Assembly (NCBI RefSeq): GCF_012277275.1
Contig: NZ_CP051155.1
Span: 3,348,001 to 3,412,000, forward strand
Origin: Gephyromycinifex aptenodytis
GTDB taxonomy: Bacteria; Actinomycetota; Actinomycetes; Actinomycetales; Dermatophilaceae
Reading direction: 5' to 3'
Length of the DNA: 64,000 nucleotides
Shown piece after piece: positions 54,655-64,000 of this stretch (its first letter is position 1; the number at the start of each line of letters is the position of its first letter). The notes beneath the pieces were generated by a model. The model worked only from the letters and a program-made list of their open reading frames with translations, ran no database searches and was not told the DNA's origin. Position numbers and translations under genes: made by a program.

Positions 54655-55107
54655 ATGACCACGTTGCACGATTCCACCCCCGAGCAGGACCGGTCGGCCG
54701 CGGCTGCCGACCTGACATGGCTGCCGGTTCGCCCGGGCGAGGATCCTTGGACCCAAGAGGAATTCGAGGAAGTTCAGCAGATGCTCACCGACGAGATCGC
54801 GCGCGTCGGTGCAGAGCTTGAGATGTCGGAGGCCGACATCGAGACCCTGATGCGTAATGACGGCAGCGGCTCCGGAGACGATTCGGCCGACGCCGGCGGC
54901 AAGGTCCTCGAGCGCGAACATGAGCTGACCTTGGCGGAGAACTCGCGTCGCCTGCTGGAACAGAGCAGACGCGCCCTGGAGCGGCTTGCTGCGCGCAGCT
55001 ATGGTCGTTGCGAGCAGTGCGCCGAACCCATCGGCAAACTGCGCCTACAAGCCTTCCCTCGCGCCACGCTCTGCGTGGCGTGCAAACAGAAGTCGGAGCG
55101 ACGCTGA
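54655..55107 (+). CDS. TraR/DksA-type zinc finger protein
   Basis: A 150-residue protein. Residues 30-110 form a helical hairpin (WTQEEFEEVQQMLTDEIARV, then KVLEREHELTLAENSRRLLE), and the C-terminus has a four-Cys zinc finger, CEQCAEPIGKLRLQAFPRAT then LCVACK. DksA-like proteins bind the RNA polymerase secondary channel. The coiled-coil tip lacks an obvious DxxDxA motif, so DksA-like transcription control is uncertain. In actinobacteria this gene usually lies between divIVA and lspA, as here. The start agrees with the helical domain. Confidence 0.9.
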   Translation: MTTLHDSTPEQDRSAAAADLTWLPVRPGEDPWTQEEFEEVQQMLTDEIARVGAELEMSEADIETLMRNDGSGSGDDSADAGGKVLEREHELTLAENSRRLLEQSRRALERLAARSYGRCEQCAEPIGKLRLQAFPRATLCVACKQKSERR

Positions 55108-55691
55108 TTTCCTCCTCAACTACAGCTTCTCGCGGCCGGGCGTTCCTCGCCCGGCCGCGTCTTGCCGCACTCGTCTGCCTACTCGGTGCCCTGGTGTGGG
55201 CTGGTGACCAGGCCACGAAACGCTGGGCGCTGGCCTCGCTGACGCCAGGGCAGATCCGGCCTTTCCTGGGGGAGGTGCTGCAGTTCACGTTGGTGTTCAA
55301 CCCCGGCGCGGCGTTCTCGCTGGGAACCGGCATCACTCCGGTCTTCACCTTCGCGATGGCGGCGGTGGCCGTGGCGATCCTGGTCTCGTTGCGCCGTCTG
55401 AACTCGCGCTGGTGGGCCTTGGCCTTGGGGCTGCTGCTCGGCGGCGCCCTGGGCAACCTCACCGATCGGTTGCTGCGCCCACCCGGCTTCGCTCACGGAC
55501 ACGTCGTGGACTTCCTCATGTTGCCGCATTGGCCGGTCTTCAACGTGGCAGACTCCGCGATCGTCACGGCCGCCGCGCTCATCGCGCTCGCAGCCTTTCG
55601 CGGCATCGATTTCGATGCCAACCCCAAATCCTCGACCGGCGCTGACGAGCCTTCGACCGGACCAGACGTGGAGGTGAACCGTCGTGGCTGA
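55080..55691 (+). CDS. lspA: Lipoprotein signal peptidase II
   Basis: A 203-residue membrane aspartyl protease that cleaves lipoprotein signal peptides after lipidation. Four helices are visible, the first being [20 protein letters not shown]. Catalytic aspartates are in [13 protein letters not shown] and VFNVADSAI, with [12 protein letters not shown] between. No ATG is present; GTG at 55080 (28-nt overlap with the previous gene) is the best in-frame start, and a CTG at 55104 is an alternative. It overlaps the pseudouridine synthase gene by 8 bp. Substrates include the lipoproteins MntA, ZnuA and ModA in this window. Confidence 0.93.
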   Translation: MQTEVGATLISSSTTASRGRAFLARPRLAALVCLLGALVWAGDQATKRWALASLTPGQIRPFLGEVLQFTLVFNPGAAFSLGTGITPVFTFAMAAVAVAILVSLRRLNSRWWALALGLLLGGALGNLTDRLLRPPGFAHGHVVDFLMLPHWPVFNVADSAIVTAAALIALAAFRGIDFDANPKSSTGADEPSTGPDVEVNRRG

Positions 55692-56616
55692 TGTGCGAAC
55701 GCTGCCTGTTCCTGATGGCTTGGAAGGCGAACGGGTGGACGCCGCGCTGGCGCGACTGTTCGGCCTGTCCCGCACTAAAGCGGCCGATCTGGCCGGCCAA
55801 GGTCTGGTCATGCTGGACGGGGCTGCTGTAGGCAAGTCCGACCGGGTGCGCGGCGGTGGTTTCCTGGAGGTCAGCCTGCCGGATGCCAACGCACCCACCG
55901 GGTTGGAGATCATTGCCGAGCCGGTGCCGGGGATGAGCATCGTGCACGACGACGACGACCTCATCGTGGTGGATAAACCGGTGGGGGTGGCGGCGCATCC
56001 GAGCGTCGGCTGGAGCGGGCCCACTGTGGTCGGGGGGTTGCGCGCAGCCGGCTACCGGATTTCAACCTCGGGGGCCAGCGAACGTCAGGGCATTGTCAGC
56101 AGGCTCGATGTGGGAACCAGCGGCTTGATGGTGGTGGCCAAGAGCGAGCATGCCTATTCGATGCTCAAACGGGCTTTCCGTGATCGGCGGGTCGACAAGA
56201 CCTACCACACGCTGGTGCAAGGCCTACCAGACCCGGTGGTGGGGACCATCGACGCCCCGATCGGGCGTCATCCCGGCTATGACTTCAAGTTCGCGGTGAT
56301 GCAGTCAGGTAAGCCGAGTCTCACCCATTACGAGGTTGTCGAGGCCTTTCGCAGTGCCAGCCTGCTGCAGGTCAAATTGGAGACCGGACGTACGCACCAG
56401 ATTCGGGTCCATATGGCCGCCTTGCGCCATCCCTGCGTGGGCGACCCGCTGTACGGCGGCGACCCGGTCCTCGGCGCCAGGCTCGGGCTGGACCGGCAGT
56501 GGCTACACGCCGTGGGGCTGGGGTTCGAACACCCGGGCAGCGGTGAGTACGTCACCTTCGAGAGTTCCTATCCCCAGGACCTGCAGAACGCGCTCGACAT
56601 CCTCGCCCAGGCCTGA
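55684..56616 (+). CDS. rluD: RluD-type 23S rRNA pseudouridine synthase
   Basis: A 310-residue enzyme. Residues 10-70 form an S4 domain ([20 protein letters not shown]), and the catalytic domain has [20 protein letters not shown] with the catalytic Asp in [23 protein letters not shown] is the RluA/RluD family motif. RluD modifies helix 69 of 23S rRNA; the exact target here is inferred. The GTG overlaps lspA. Confidence 0.94.
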   Translation: MADVRTLPVPDGLEGERVDAALARLFGLSRTKAADLAGQGLVMLDGAAVGKSDRVRGGGFLEVSLPDANAPTGLEIIAEPVPGMSIVHDDDDLIVVDKPVGVAAHPSVGWSGPTVVGGLRAAGYRISTSGASERQGIVSRLDVGTSGLMVVAKSEHAYSMLKRAFRDRRVDKTYHTLVQGLPDPVVGTIDAPIGRHPGYDFKFAVMQSGKPSLTHYEVVEAFRSASLLQVKLETGRTHQIRVHMAALRHPCVGDPLYGGDPVLGARLGLDRQWLHAVGLGFEHPGSGEYVTFESSYPQDLQNALDILAQA

Positions 56617-56736
56617 GCCCCGCTGCTGGCGCCGGACCGGGGCGCTGCTCGGGCGTGGCTGCTGCAGTGGTGGCCACGCAGCCAGCTTCGGGCAGCGCTA
56701 CGGCGCTGAGACATCCCTGCAGGGAACCCGTGGGCC

Positions 56737-57837
56737 TCAGTGCCTGGCCATGCTGTGCAGCGCGACCTCTTGAGCTTTGACGACGACCTGAACCTGCTCC
56801 CCGGGGACGAGGTCGAGATCGGCAACCGCGGCCGCTGTCACGTCGGCAGCAACGACAAGGGGTTCGGCTGGCGCCGAAGCGGAGTCGCTGCTGTGCAGAG
56901 CGACCCGGACGCGGACGGCTCCGCCGCGGTCGCTCAGGTCCAGCACGCGCCCGGTCAGGACGTTGCGGGCGCTGCCGGTGAAACCTGCCTTGGACAGTAC
57001 GACCGCAGCGGGCGCGAAAATAGCCACCGCCGACTCCCCGTCTGGCACCTCTCCCCGGCCGATGACCTGCGGCCCCCCGGCCAGGCGCAGCACCCCGGCC
57101 GCTTCGATACGGCCAGGCAGCAGGTTCACCCCTGCGATCCGGGCCGCGAAGCTGCTGCGAGGAGCGCTGAAGACGCTACGGGTGGGGCCCTGTTCAACGA
57201 TGCGGCCCTTGTCCAGGACGGCAACGACATCGGCCAGTGCCAACGCGTCCAGCAGGTCGTGCGTGACCAGCACCGCAGTGCGACCGGCGTCGGTGAGTAG
57301 GCGCCGCAGCAGCCGTCGCAGCATCGGGGCCATCTCCACGTCCAGGGCCGAGAACGGCTCATCGAGCAGGAGCAGTTCGGGTTGGGCAGCCAACGCCCGG
57401 GCGACCGCGATCCGTTGCGCCTGGCCACCCGAGAGTGCTGCGGGGCGCCGATCGGCCAGATCCGAGGCTTCCACGTCGGCCAGGCGTTCCAAGGCGATGT
57501 CCCTGGCGCGACGCCGCGAGAGGCCTTGGGCGCGGGGCCCGAAGGCGACGTTCTCCACTGCGCTCAGGTGCGGAAACAGCAGCGCCTCCTGGCGTAGCAA
57601 CGCGATGCCACGAGCGTGCGCAGGAACCTCGTGTCCGCTGGCGGTGTCGAGCAGCACGGTCTCTCCGAGCTGAACCCGGCCGGCGTCAGGGCGCAGCAGC
57701 CCCGCGGCGATCTCCAGGGTGCTGGATTTACCGCTTCCGTTCGCCCCCAACAGGGCGAGCACCTGCCCGTCGGGAACCTCCAGGTCGACGTCCAACCCGC
57801 GAGCGGCGATCTGCGCCTGCAGACTCAACCGGCTCAT
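56737..57837 (-). CDS. modC: Molybdate ABC transporter ATP-binding protein
   Basis: A 366-residue ATPase. The ABC domain has Walker [21 protein letters not shown], signature [15 protein letters not shown], Walker [13 protein letters not shown] and the H-loop [13 protein letters not shown]. The C-terminal 110 residues contain a TOBE/Mop-type fold ([20 protein letters not shown]) typical of ModC, which binds oxyanion. It overlaps modB by 4 bp and ends facing rluD. Confidence 0.92.
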   Translation of the reverse strand: MSRLSLQAQIAARGLDVDLEVPDGQVLALLGANGSGKSSTLEIAAGLLRPDAGRVQLGETVLLDTASGHEVPAHARGIALLRQEALLFPHLSAVENVAFGPRAQGLSRRRARDIALERLADVEASDLADRRPAALSGGQAQRIAVARALAAQPELLLLDEPFSALDVEMAPMLRRLLRRLLTDAGRTAVLVTHDLLDALALADVVAVLDKGRIVEQGPTRSVFSAPRSSFAARIAGVNLLPGRIEAAGVLRLAGGPQVIGRGEVPDGESAVAIFAPAAVVLSKAGFTGSARNVLTGRVLDLSDRGGAVRVRVALHSSDSASAPAEPLVVAADVTAAAVADLDLVPGEQVQVVVKAQEVALHSMARH

Positions 57838-58670
57838 CGGGGCACTCGCGCGGGGCGGCGCCCCTGGGCGCGTGGAGCCTCGGCCGCCTCGGTGCCGCCG
57901 TGTACGAGGAAGACGATGGCGGCTGCTGCCACCACCAGCACCAGGGCCAGCGCAATCGCCGCGTCGGGGTCGCTCTCGCGCTGCAGATAGATCTCCAGGG
58001 GCAAGGTGCGGGTGACCCCCTGCAGCGACCCGGCGAAGGTCAAGGTCGCCCCGAACTCTCCGAGGCAGCGCGCGAAGGCCAAGACCGCCCCAGAAGCCAG
58101 CCCGGGCAGCACCAGCGGCAGGGTGACTCGCCGCAGCACGGTGCTCGGTCGGGCGCCCAGGGTCGAAGCGACCTCCTCGTAGCGCTGACCGACCACCCGC
58201 AGGGTTCCTTCGAGGCTGAGAACCAGGAAGGGCAGGGCGACAAAGGCCTGGGCGAGGATCACCGCGACGGTCGAGAACGCGATCCGCACCCCCATGGCCT
58301 CCAGGGAGGCGCCGAGCAGGCCGCGCCGGCCGAAGGTCTCCAGCAGCGCGAGCCCGCCGACGACCGGTGGCAGGACCAAGGGAAGCAATACCAGCGACCG
58401 CAGCAGGCGCCGGCCGGGGAAATGTGCCCGGGCCAGCAGCAGAGCCAGCGGCACACCGAGCACGATGACCAGCGATGTGCTTGCCGCCGCGGTGCGCAGG
58501 CTGAGCCACAGCGCGGCCACAGATGCCGGTGAGCTCAAGAGCGCGGGCAGGGTCGCCCACTGCACTCGCGTGAGCATCCCGACCAGGGGCAGCAGAACGA
58601 AGGCTGCGCCCAGGGCTCCGGGCAGCATCACCCAGCTAGGAGGCGCCGCCGGCGCCCGCCGCGGCATCAC
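57834..58670 (-). CDS. modB: Molybdate ABC transporter permease
   Basis: A 278-residue BPD-family permease with about six helices. The EAA loop reads [20 protein letters not shown], and [20 protein letters not shown] is the characteristic ModB segment. GTG (58670) and ATG (58667) are adjacent starts and overlap the modA stop. The C-terminal 20 residues are basic. Confidence 0.93.
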   Translation of the reverse strand: MMPRRAPAAPPSWVMLPGALGAAFVLLPLVGMLTRVQWATLPALLSSPASVAALWLSLRTAAASTSLVIVLGVPLALLLARAHFPGRRLLRSLVLLPLVLPPVVGGLALLETFGRRGLLGASLEAMGVRIAFSTVAVILAQAFVALPFLVLSLEGTLRVVGQRYEEVASTLGARPSTVLRRVTLPLVLPGLASGAVLAFARCLGEFGATLTFAGSLQGVTRTLPLEIYLQRESDPDAAIALALVLVVAAAAIVFLVHGGTEAAEAPRAQGRRPARVPR

Positions 58671-59467
58671 TTCTGCGGGCTGCCGAACCCCGCCTCGCGG
58701 AGCACATTCTGCCCCGCCTCTGAGGTCACGAGGTCAACGAATTCGGCTGCCAACGCAGGGTTTACGGCTTCCTTGGTGACGGCGATCGGGTAGCGGTTGA
58801 TGGCGGTGGCCGCCTCGGGGAACGGCACCGCGGTGACCTTGTCGCCCGCACCCGCCGCGTCGGTGACGTAGACCAGGCCTGCGTCGGCCTGGCCGGAGGT
58901 GACCTTGCCCAGCACGTCGGTGACGGCATTCTCCTCGCTGACGGCGTGCACGGTGACGCCTGCGGCCTCGGCGACCTTCTTCGTGGCGGATCCGCAGGGC
59001 ACCTGCGGAGCGCAGATGACGGTCTGCAGGTCGGTGCGGGCCAGGTCGGCGAACGTGGCCACCTTCTTCGGGTTCCCGGGCGGAGTGACGATGGTGAGGG
59101 TGTTGGTGGCGAACATCTTGGGGGAGTCGGAGACCACGACCCCGCCGTCGACGGCCTTGGTCATGTTCTTCTCATCCGCGGAGGCGAAGACGTCGCCGGG
59201 AGCGCCCGCCGTCAACTGGGAGACCAGGTCGGAGGAGCCGGCGAACGAGAGCTCGACGTCGGTGCCCGGGTGGGTGGACTCGAAGGTCGTGGCCAGGTCG
59301 GTGAAGGTCGACTTCAAGGACGCGGCCGCCAGGACCGTCAGCTTCTGGGGGCTCGCCTGGTCGCTGCCCTGGGAGGGTGCTGCCTCGGGGGTAGCGGCTG
59401 ACCCGCAAGCAGCGAGCATCCCGACCAGGGCGGCGGCGATGGCGAGGGAAACAGGGCGGGTGTTCAT
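58667..59467 (-). CDS. modA: Molybdate-binding lipoprotein
   Basis: A 266-residue lipoprotein with lipobox GMLAAC. The ModA opening [20 protein letters not shown] and FSFAGSS-like [20 protein letters not shown] bind tetrahedral oxyanions. [14 protein letters not shown] and the C-terminal [20 protein letters not shown] are also typical. Tungstate binding is possible too. Overlapped by 4 bp with the regulator gene upstream. Confidence 0.94.
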   Translation of the reverse strand: MNTRPVSLAIAAALVGMLAACGSAATPEAAPSQGSDQASPQKLTVLAAASLKSTFTDLATTFESTHPGTDVELSFAGSSDLVSQLTAGAPGDVFASADEKNMTKAVDGGVVVSDSPKMFATNTLTIVTPPGNPKKVATFADLARTDLQTVICAPQVPCGSATKKVAEAAGVTVHAVSEENAVTDVLGKVTSGQADAGLVYVTDAAGAGDKVTAVPFPEAATAINRYPIAVTKEAVNPALAAEFVDLVTSEAGQNVLREAGFGSPQK

Positions 59468-59925
59468 GATGAAAGGCCTCCGGGAGTTTCGATGACGACG
59501 TTCGTCGCTTTGACGACCGCGGTGGCAAGGGCGCCAGGAACGAGCCCAAGCCGGTGGACGGATTCGGTGCTCATCAGCGATGTCACCGTGAAGGGGCCGC
59601 AGCGCAGTTGGACCTGCGACATGACCCGGTCGGAGACGACGTCGGTGACGATGCCGGTGAAGCGGTTGCGCGCTGAGGAGCCCAAGCCGTCGTCCTGGGG
59701 GTGGCGCGCGGCATGGGCGGCGGAGGCCTTGATGAGGGCCAGCCCGTCGACGACCACACGCCCTGCTTCGTCGCGGCCAGCGGCGAGCTCATCGCGATCG
59801 ATCCAGCGCCGAAGGGTGTCATCGCTGACCCCGACGAGCATCGCTGCTTCACGGACCCGGAAGGTCGTCGGGCGCCCGGGCGTAGGCGGCTCGACTTCTG
59901 CGGGGTCACTCATATGCGCCTGCAT
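59464..59925 (-). CDS. HTH-TOBE molybdate-responsive regulator
   Basis: A 153-residue protein. A MerR/excisionase-type helix-turn-helix (FRVREAAMLVGVSDDTLRRW) is followed by a single TOBE domain (RNRFTGIVTDVVSDRVMSQV, LGLVPGALATAVVKATNVVI). This architecture differs from E. coli ModE, which has two TOBE repeats, but is common beside mod operons in actinobacteria. It probably senses molybdate and controls this operon. The ATG at 59925 is chosen because TATTAT lies 6 nt upstream; an ATG at 59913 and one at 59988 are alternatives. Confidence 0.85.
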   Translation of the reverse strand: MQAHMSDPAEVEPPTPGRPTTFRVREAAMLVGVSDDTLRRWIDRDELAAGRDEAGRVVVDGLALIKASAAHAARHPQDDGLGSSARNRFTGIVTDVVSDRVMSQVQLRCGPFTVTSLMSTESVHRLGLVPGALATAVVKATNVVIETPGGLSS

Positions 59926-59931
59926 TCGGTC

Positions 59932-59937
59932 ATAATA
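59932..59937 (-). promoter_or_regulatory. -10 box for leaderless mod operon transcript
   Basis: On the minus strand TATTAT lies 6 nt before the ATG at 59925. This is the best-matching -10 hexamer of the leaderless set. Confidence 0.55.
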
Positions 59938-60389
59938 GCCGCATCTGCGGAAGTAGTAGCCCGTGGTGTGACGGCGAGGGCTGATCACACCAGCGGTTGA
60001 GTCGAGCGGAGCAGTGGTTGAGGGCCCACCTTCAGCAGCGTCTTGAGGCCCCAGGATCCATCGCGGAGTGTGGGTGGAGTCGCTGGCGCAACGGCGCCGG
60101 TTGGAGCGCCGCGGGTGCCTGCACCGTGGAATGTCGGGGGGCTGTCAGCCTCGGATCGGCCGGGACAGAAGCGAAACCTGGTCGCCCTCGCCGTTGAGGC
60201 CACCAGGCCCCGAACCGCAGCATCGTTTCCAGGCAAGGGTGTTGGCTGCTGACACCGACTATTTCGCCCTGGGTGAGGGTCGGCGGGCAGGCGCCGCCGC
60301 CGGGCCGCCCTGCTCAGTCGGCGGCAGGCTCACCGGCTCGGCCCGGTCTCGAGATCGTTGGGTCGTGACGAGGTGTGGGCGCTCGGTCG

Positions 60390-60395
60390 TAAGAT
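60390..60395 (+). promoter_or_regulatory. -10 box for dnaE
   Basis: TAAGAT is 9 nt before the dnaE ATG, giving a leader of at most a few nt. Confidence 0.4.
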
Positions 60396-60404
60396 GCTGC
60401 GGAC

Positions 60405-63400
60405 ATGCCTGAAGAACCCGCCTCCGCCCCGGACCGCTCGCAGAATTTCGTCCACCTGCACTGCCACACCGAGTACTCGATGCTCGATGGTGCGGCGCGC
60501 ATCGACGACCTGCTGGCCGAAGCCGCCCGTATGGGGATGCCTGCGATCGCCACGACCGACCACGGGTCGATCTTCGGCGCCTACGAGTTCTGGAAGAAGG
60601 CGCAGAAACACGGCATCAAGCCGATCATCGGCATCGAGGGCTATCTCACCCCAGGCACACACCGCACCGACAGGACGCGGGTCAAGTTCGGTGACGGCTC
60701 TCGTGATGACGTCTCCGGCGCCGGCGCCTACACGCACCTGACGTTGCTGTCCGAGAACACCGCCGGGATGCACAACCTGTTCCGAATGTGCTCGCTTGCT
60801 TCGCTCGAGGGGTACTACTTCAAGCCCCGTATGGACCGAGAGCTACTCGAGACGTACGGCAAGGGGATCATCGCCACCACGGGCTGTCCCTCCGGTGAGG
60901 TCCAGACGCGGCTGCGCCTGGGGCAGTACAAGGAAGCGGTGCAGGCTGCTTCGGAGTTCCGGGACATCTTCGGGGCTGAGAACTACTACTGCGAGCTCAT
61001 GGACCACGGGCTCGACATCGAACGTCGGGTGCAGAAGGACCTACTGCGGCTGGCGCGGGAGCTCAAACTGCCGCTGCTGGCGAGCAACGACCTGCACTAC
61101 ACCAAACCCGAGGACGCAACGGCGCACGCTGCCCTGCTGTGCGTGCAGTCCGGCTCGACGCTGATGGACCCGGGCCGGTTCAAGTTTGACGCTGAGGACT
61201 TCTATCTGAAGTCTCCGGCCGAGATGCGCCATCTGTGGCGGGAATTGCCGGAGGCCTGCGACAACACGCTGCTCATCGCCGAACGGTGCGAGGTGTCCTT
61301 CACCGAGGGCGAAGGCCGGTTCATGCCCCGTTTCCCGTGCCCGGAGGGCGAAAGCGAGACGAGCTGGTTCATCAAAGAGGTCGAGACGGGGCTGCATGTG
61401 CGCTTCCCCGACGGCGTCCCTGATTACGCGCGCAAGCAGGCGGAGTTCGAGACCGAGGTCATCGTCGGCAAGGGGTATGCGGGGTACTTCCTCGTCGTGG
61501 CCGACTTCATCAACTGGGCGAAGTCACAAGGCATTCGGGTGGGGCCCGGGCGTGGTTCCGGAGCCGGTTCGATGTGTGCCTACGCGATGCGAATCACCGA
61601 CCTCGACCCCGTTCCGCACGGCTTGATCTTCGAGCGCTTCCTCAACCCGGAACGTAAATCGATGCCCGACTTCGACGTCGACTTCGATGAGCGTCGTCGC
61701 GGCGAGGTCATCCAGTACGTCACCCAGAAATACGGTGAAGAGCGCGTCGCCCAGATCGTCACCTACGGCACGATCAAGGCCAAGCAAGCGCTCAAGGACG
61801 CCAGCCGCGTGATGGGATATCCCTTCGCGATGGGGGAGAAGCTCACCAAAGCGATGCCGCCGGACGTGATGGGCAAGGGGATCCCGCTCTCGGGGGTGTT
61901 CGATCCCGGACACAAACGTTATGCCGAGGCGGCCGACTTCCGTGCGGTTCACGATGACGACCCTCAAGCACAGGAGATCGTCAAGACCGCCCTGGGTCTG
62001 GAGGGTTTGAAGCGGCAGTGGGGGGTGCACGCCGCCGGCGTCATCATGAGTTCTGAGCCGCTCATCGACGTCATCCCGATCATGCGTCGGGAACAAGACG
62101 GCCAGATCATCACCCAGTTCGACTACCCGACGTGCGAGACGCTCGGGTTGGTCAAGATGGACTTCCTCGGGTTGCGCAACCTCACGATCCTCGATGACGC
62201 CATCGAAAACGTGAAGAGCAACCGCGACGAGGTCGTCGATCTGGACGTCCTGAGCAAAGACCTGACCGACGCCAAGACCTACGATCTGCTGCAGCGCGGC
62301 GACACTCTGGGCGTCTTCCAACTCGACGGCGGCGGCATGCGCACCCTGCTGCGGCTGATGCGCCCGGACAACTTCGAGGACATCTCCGCCGCGCTCGCGC
62401 TGTACCGCCCGGGCCCGATGGGCGTGGACGCCCACACGAACTTCGCGCTACGCAAGAACGGGCGTCAGGAGACGACGCCGCTGGACCCGCGCCTGAAGGG
62501 CCAGCTCGAACAGAAGATGATCGACGCGCTGGAACCGATCCTGGGCACCACTCACGGCCTGGTGATCTACCAGGAGCAGGTCATGGAGATCGCCCAGAAG
62601 CTCGCCGGTTACACCCTGGGCAACGCCGACCTGCTTCGTCGGGCCATGGGTAAGAAGAAGCGCGAAGTCCTCGACGCCGAGTTCGTCAACTTCGAACGCG
62701 GGATGCTCGATTCGGGCTTCTCCCCGGCCTCGGTCAAGGCGCTGTGGGATGTCCTCGTCCCCTTCTCCGACTACGCCTTCAACAAGGCGCACACCGCCGC
62801 CTACGGGTTGATTTCGTACTGGACTGCTTACCTGAAGGCGAACTACCCGGCCGAATACATGGCGGCGCTGCTGACGAGCGTGCGCGACGACAAGGACAAG
62901 TCGGCCCTCTACCTCAACGAATGCCGTCACATGGGCATCAAGGTGCTCCCGCCGGATGTGAACTCCTCGATCGGCAACTTCGCCGCTGTCGGCACCGACA
63001 TCCGCTTCGGTCTGGCTGCTATCCGCAACGTGGGCGCGAACGTCGTCGACGCGATCGTGGCGGCCCGGCAGGAGAAGGGGGAGTTCACCTCCTTCCCGGA
63101 CTTCCTGTCCAAAGTGCCAGCCGTGGTCTGCAACAAGCGGACCATCGAATCGCTCATCAAGGGCGGCGCCTTCGACTCCCTGGGCCACCCGCGGGGCGGG
63201 CTGGTGCGCATCCACGAGCAGTACGTGGACGCCCTGGTGGATATCAAGCGCAAGGAAGCGGTCGGACAAGATTCCTTGTTCGGCGCTTTCGGGTTCGCCG
63301 ACGATGACGAGGACGCCCCCTCCATCGGCGGGCTGGACGGGCTGCCACCCATCCCGCCCGGGGAGTGGGACAAACAGACCCTGCTCAGCTTCGAGCGGGA

Positions 63401-64000
63401 GATGCTCGGCCTCTACGTCTCGGATCACCCGCTGTTCGGGATCGAACACATCCTCTCCCAGCACGCCGACACCTCGATGGCCTCCCTGAACATGCCCGTT
63501 GAAGAGGGCGGGCGCGGAGACGGCGCCACCGTGACGGTGGCGGGCCTCATCACGGGCCTACAACTCAAACGGACCAAAAAGGGCGACCTGTGGGCGATCG
63601 TGACGGTCGAGGACCTCGTGGGGGCCGTGGAGTGTCTGTTCTTCCCCTCCACGTACATGACGGTGAGCACCATGCTCTCCACCGACCTGGTGTGCGCGGT
63701 TCGCGGACGGGTCAACCGCCGCGACGATCAGGTCTCGATCTATGCCCAAGAGCTCACGCTGCCCGATATCAACGAGGGTCCGCGTGGCCCGGTCGTTGTT
63801 TCCCTGCCGGCCACGCGCGCGACCACCGGCCTGGCGCAGGAGCTCAAGGATGTTCTTCACGAACACCCGGGCGCGACCGAAGTGCATCTGCGTCTCACCC
63901 AGCCGGGCCGTTCGGTGGTGATGAAACTCGATGACGGGTTGCGGGTGACCGCCTCGCCGGCATTGTTCGGGGACCTGAAGGCGTTGCTGGGGCCGGCCTG
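60405..64000 (+). CDS. dnaE: DNA polymerase III alpha subunit, 3' end cut by window edge
   Basis: 1198 codons are visible before the right edge, with no stop. The replicative polymerase begins with a PHP domain (NFVHLHCHTEYSMLDGAARI, AIATTDHGSIFGAY), which in some actinobacterial homologues is a proofreading exonuclease. The catalytic aspartates are in MPDFDVDFDERRR (Asp422, Asp424, Asp426) and GVHAAGVIMSSEPL and DYAFNKAHTAAYGLISYW are conserved. An OB fold (GATVTVAGLITGLQLKRTKK) lies near the C-terminus. The normal DnaE1 length is about 1180-1200 residues, so few codons are missing. It likely uses a near-leaderless mRNA. Confidence 0.97.
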   Translation, partial: MPEEPASAPDRSQNFVHLHCHTEYSMLDGAARIDDLLAEAARMGMPAIATTDHGSIFGAYEFWKKAQKHGIKPIIGIEGYLTPGTHRTDRTRVKFGDGSRDDVSGAGAYTHLTLLSENTAGMHNLFRMCSLASLEGYYFKPRMDRELLETYGKGIIATTGCPSGEVQTRLRLGQYKEAVQAASEFRDIFGAENYYCELMDHGLDIERRVQKDLLRLARELKLPLLASNDLHYTKPEDATAHAALLCVQSGSTLMDPGRFKFDAEDFYLKSPAEMRHLWRELPEACDNTLLIAERCEVSFTEGEGRFMPRFPCPEGESETSWFIKEVETGLHVRFPDGVPDYARKQAEFETEVIVGKGYAGYFLVVADFINWAKSQGIRVGPGRGSGAGSMCAYAMRITDLDPVPHGLIFERFLNPERKSMPDFDVDFDERRRGEVIQYVTQKYGEERVAQIVTYGTIKAKQALKDASRVMGYPFAMGEKLTKAMPPDVMGKGIPLSGVFDPGHKRYAEAADFRAVHDDDPQAQEIVKTALGLEGLKRQWGVHAAGVIMSSEPLIDVIPIMRREQDGQIITQFDYPTCETLGLVKMDFLGLRNLTILDDAIENVKSNRDEVVDLDVLSKDLTDAKTYDLLQRGDTLGVFQLDGGGMRTLLRLMRPDNFEDISAALALYRPGPMGVDAHTNFALRKNGRQETTPLDPRLKGQLEQKMIDALEPILGTTHGLVIYQEQVMEIAQKLAGYTLGNADLLRRAMGKKKREVLDAEFVNFERGMLDSGFSPASVKALWDVLVPFSDYAFNKAHTAAYGLISYWTAYLKANYPAEYMAALLTSVRDDKDKSALYLNECRHMGIKVLPPDVNSSIGNFAAVGTDIRFGLAAIRNVGANVVDAIVAARQEKGEFTSFPDFLSKVPAVVCNKRTIESLIKGGAFDSLGHPRGGLVRIHEQYVDALVDIKRKEAVGQDSLFGAFGFADDDEDAPSIGGLDGLPPIPPGEWDKQTLLSFEREMLGLYVSDHPLFGIEHILSQHADTSMASLNMPVEEGGRGDGATVTVAGLITGLQLKRTKKGDLWAIVTVEDLVGAVECLFFPSTYMTVSTMLSTDLVCAVRGRVNRRDDQVSIYAQELTLPDINEGPRGPVVVSLPATRATTGLAQELKDVLHEHPGATEVHLRLTQPGRSVVMKLDDGLRVTASPALFGDLKALLGPA

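Larger units (their letters stand above)
59926..60404. other. 479-bp divergent mod-dnaE region
   Basis: It holds the -10 boxes for the mod operon (59932-59937) and dnaE (60390-60395). No gene is supported in between. Confidence 0.6.

Noticed and set aside
59989-60252. Short frames on both strands between the mod operon and dnaE
   Set aside because: They have no ribosome sites or -10 boxes, overlap one another and show no recognisable sequence.

Overview
The window is high-GC chromosomal DNA from an actinobacterium, most likely a member of the Micrococcales. The evidence is the actinobacterial order of the division and cell-wall cluster (no ftsA, with pgeF, yggS, sepF, yggT and divIVA after ftsZ), the GTG starts, the RNase E/G - L21 - L27 - Obg - ProB/ProA block, and many genes with a TANNNT box directly in front of the start codon. 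MurE carries the DNPR motif, which predicts meso-diaminopimelate peptidoglycan. A chemoreceptor gene suggests motility. I cannot fix the genus from this sequence alone.

Layout, left half. 1-2640: a DUF2157 membrane protein cut by the left edge, a ferritin, a short orphan ORF with a hemerythrin-like leader, and an S4 RNA-binding protein. 2.7-9.7 kb: DUF2344 (radical-SAM-associated) protein, RNase E/G, rplU, rpmA, obgE. 9.8-12.1 kb: a methyl-accepting chemotaxis protein and a divergent unknown gene. 12.1-15.3 kb: proB, an acetyltransferase, proA. 15.4-17.3 kb: a methyltransferase and a glycosyltransferase that overlap tail to tail. 17.4-19.7 kb: a small membrane protein, nadD, rsfS, a histidine phosphatase and tRNA-Ala(GGC).

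The stretch 19.7-22.9 kb is the only clearly accessory region. It holds decayed sequence, a TIR/deoxyribosyltransferase-like protein with an unrecognised N-terminal domain (the best candidate here for an undescribed defence-type effector), a frameshifted IS3-family transposase fragment, a flavin reductase and an AraC-family remnant. It begins directly downstream of the tRNA gene.

22.9-29.5 kb is a metal-homeostasis block. A manganese/iron ABC importer (mntABC) faces its DtxR/MntR-type regulator; a zinc importer (znuACB) is followed by a Zur-type regulator, with a likely Zur box before znuA. The two substrate-binding proteins differ at the third metal ligand (Glu versus His), which supports the different metal assignments. 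29.5-34.0 kb: transglutaminase, DUF58 and MoxR ATPase genes, reading away from the dcw cluster.

34.3-54.4 kb is the dcw cluster: MraZ-type repeats, mraZ, rsmH, ftsL, ftsI, murE, murF, mraY, murD, ftsW, murG, murC, ftsQ, ftsZ, pgeF, yggS, sepF, yggT, divIVA. Most neighbours from murE to ftsQ overlap by 4 bp and are probably translationally coupled. The products make lipid II, build the divisome and direct polar growth. 54.6-56.6 kb: a TraR/DksA-type zinc finger protein, lspA and an RluD-type pseudouridine synthase. 56.7-59.9 kb: a molybdate importer (modABC) led by a HTH-TOBE regulator on the minus strand. 60.4-64.0 kb: dnaE, cut by the right edge a few codons short of its expected end.
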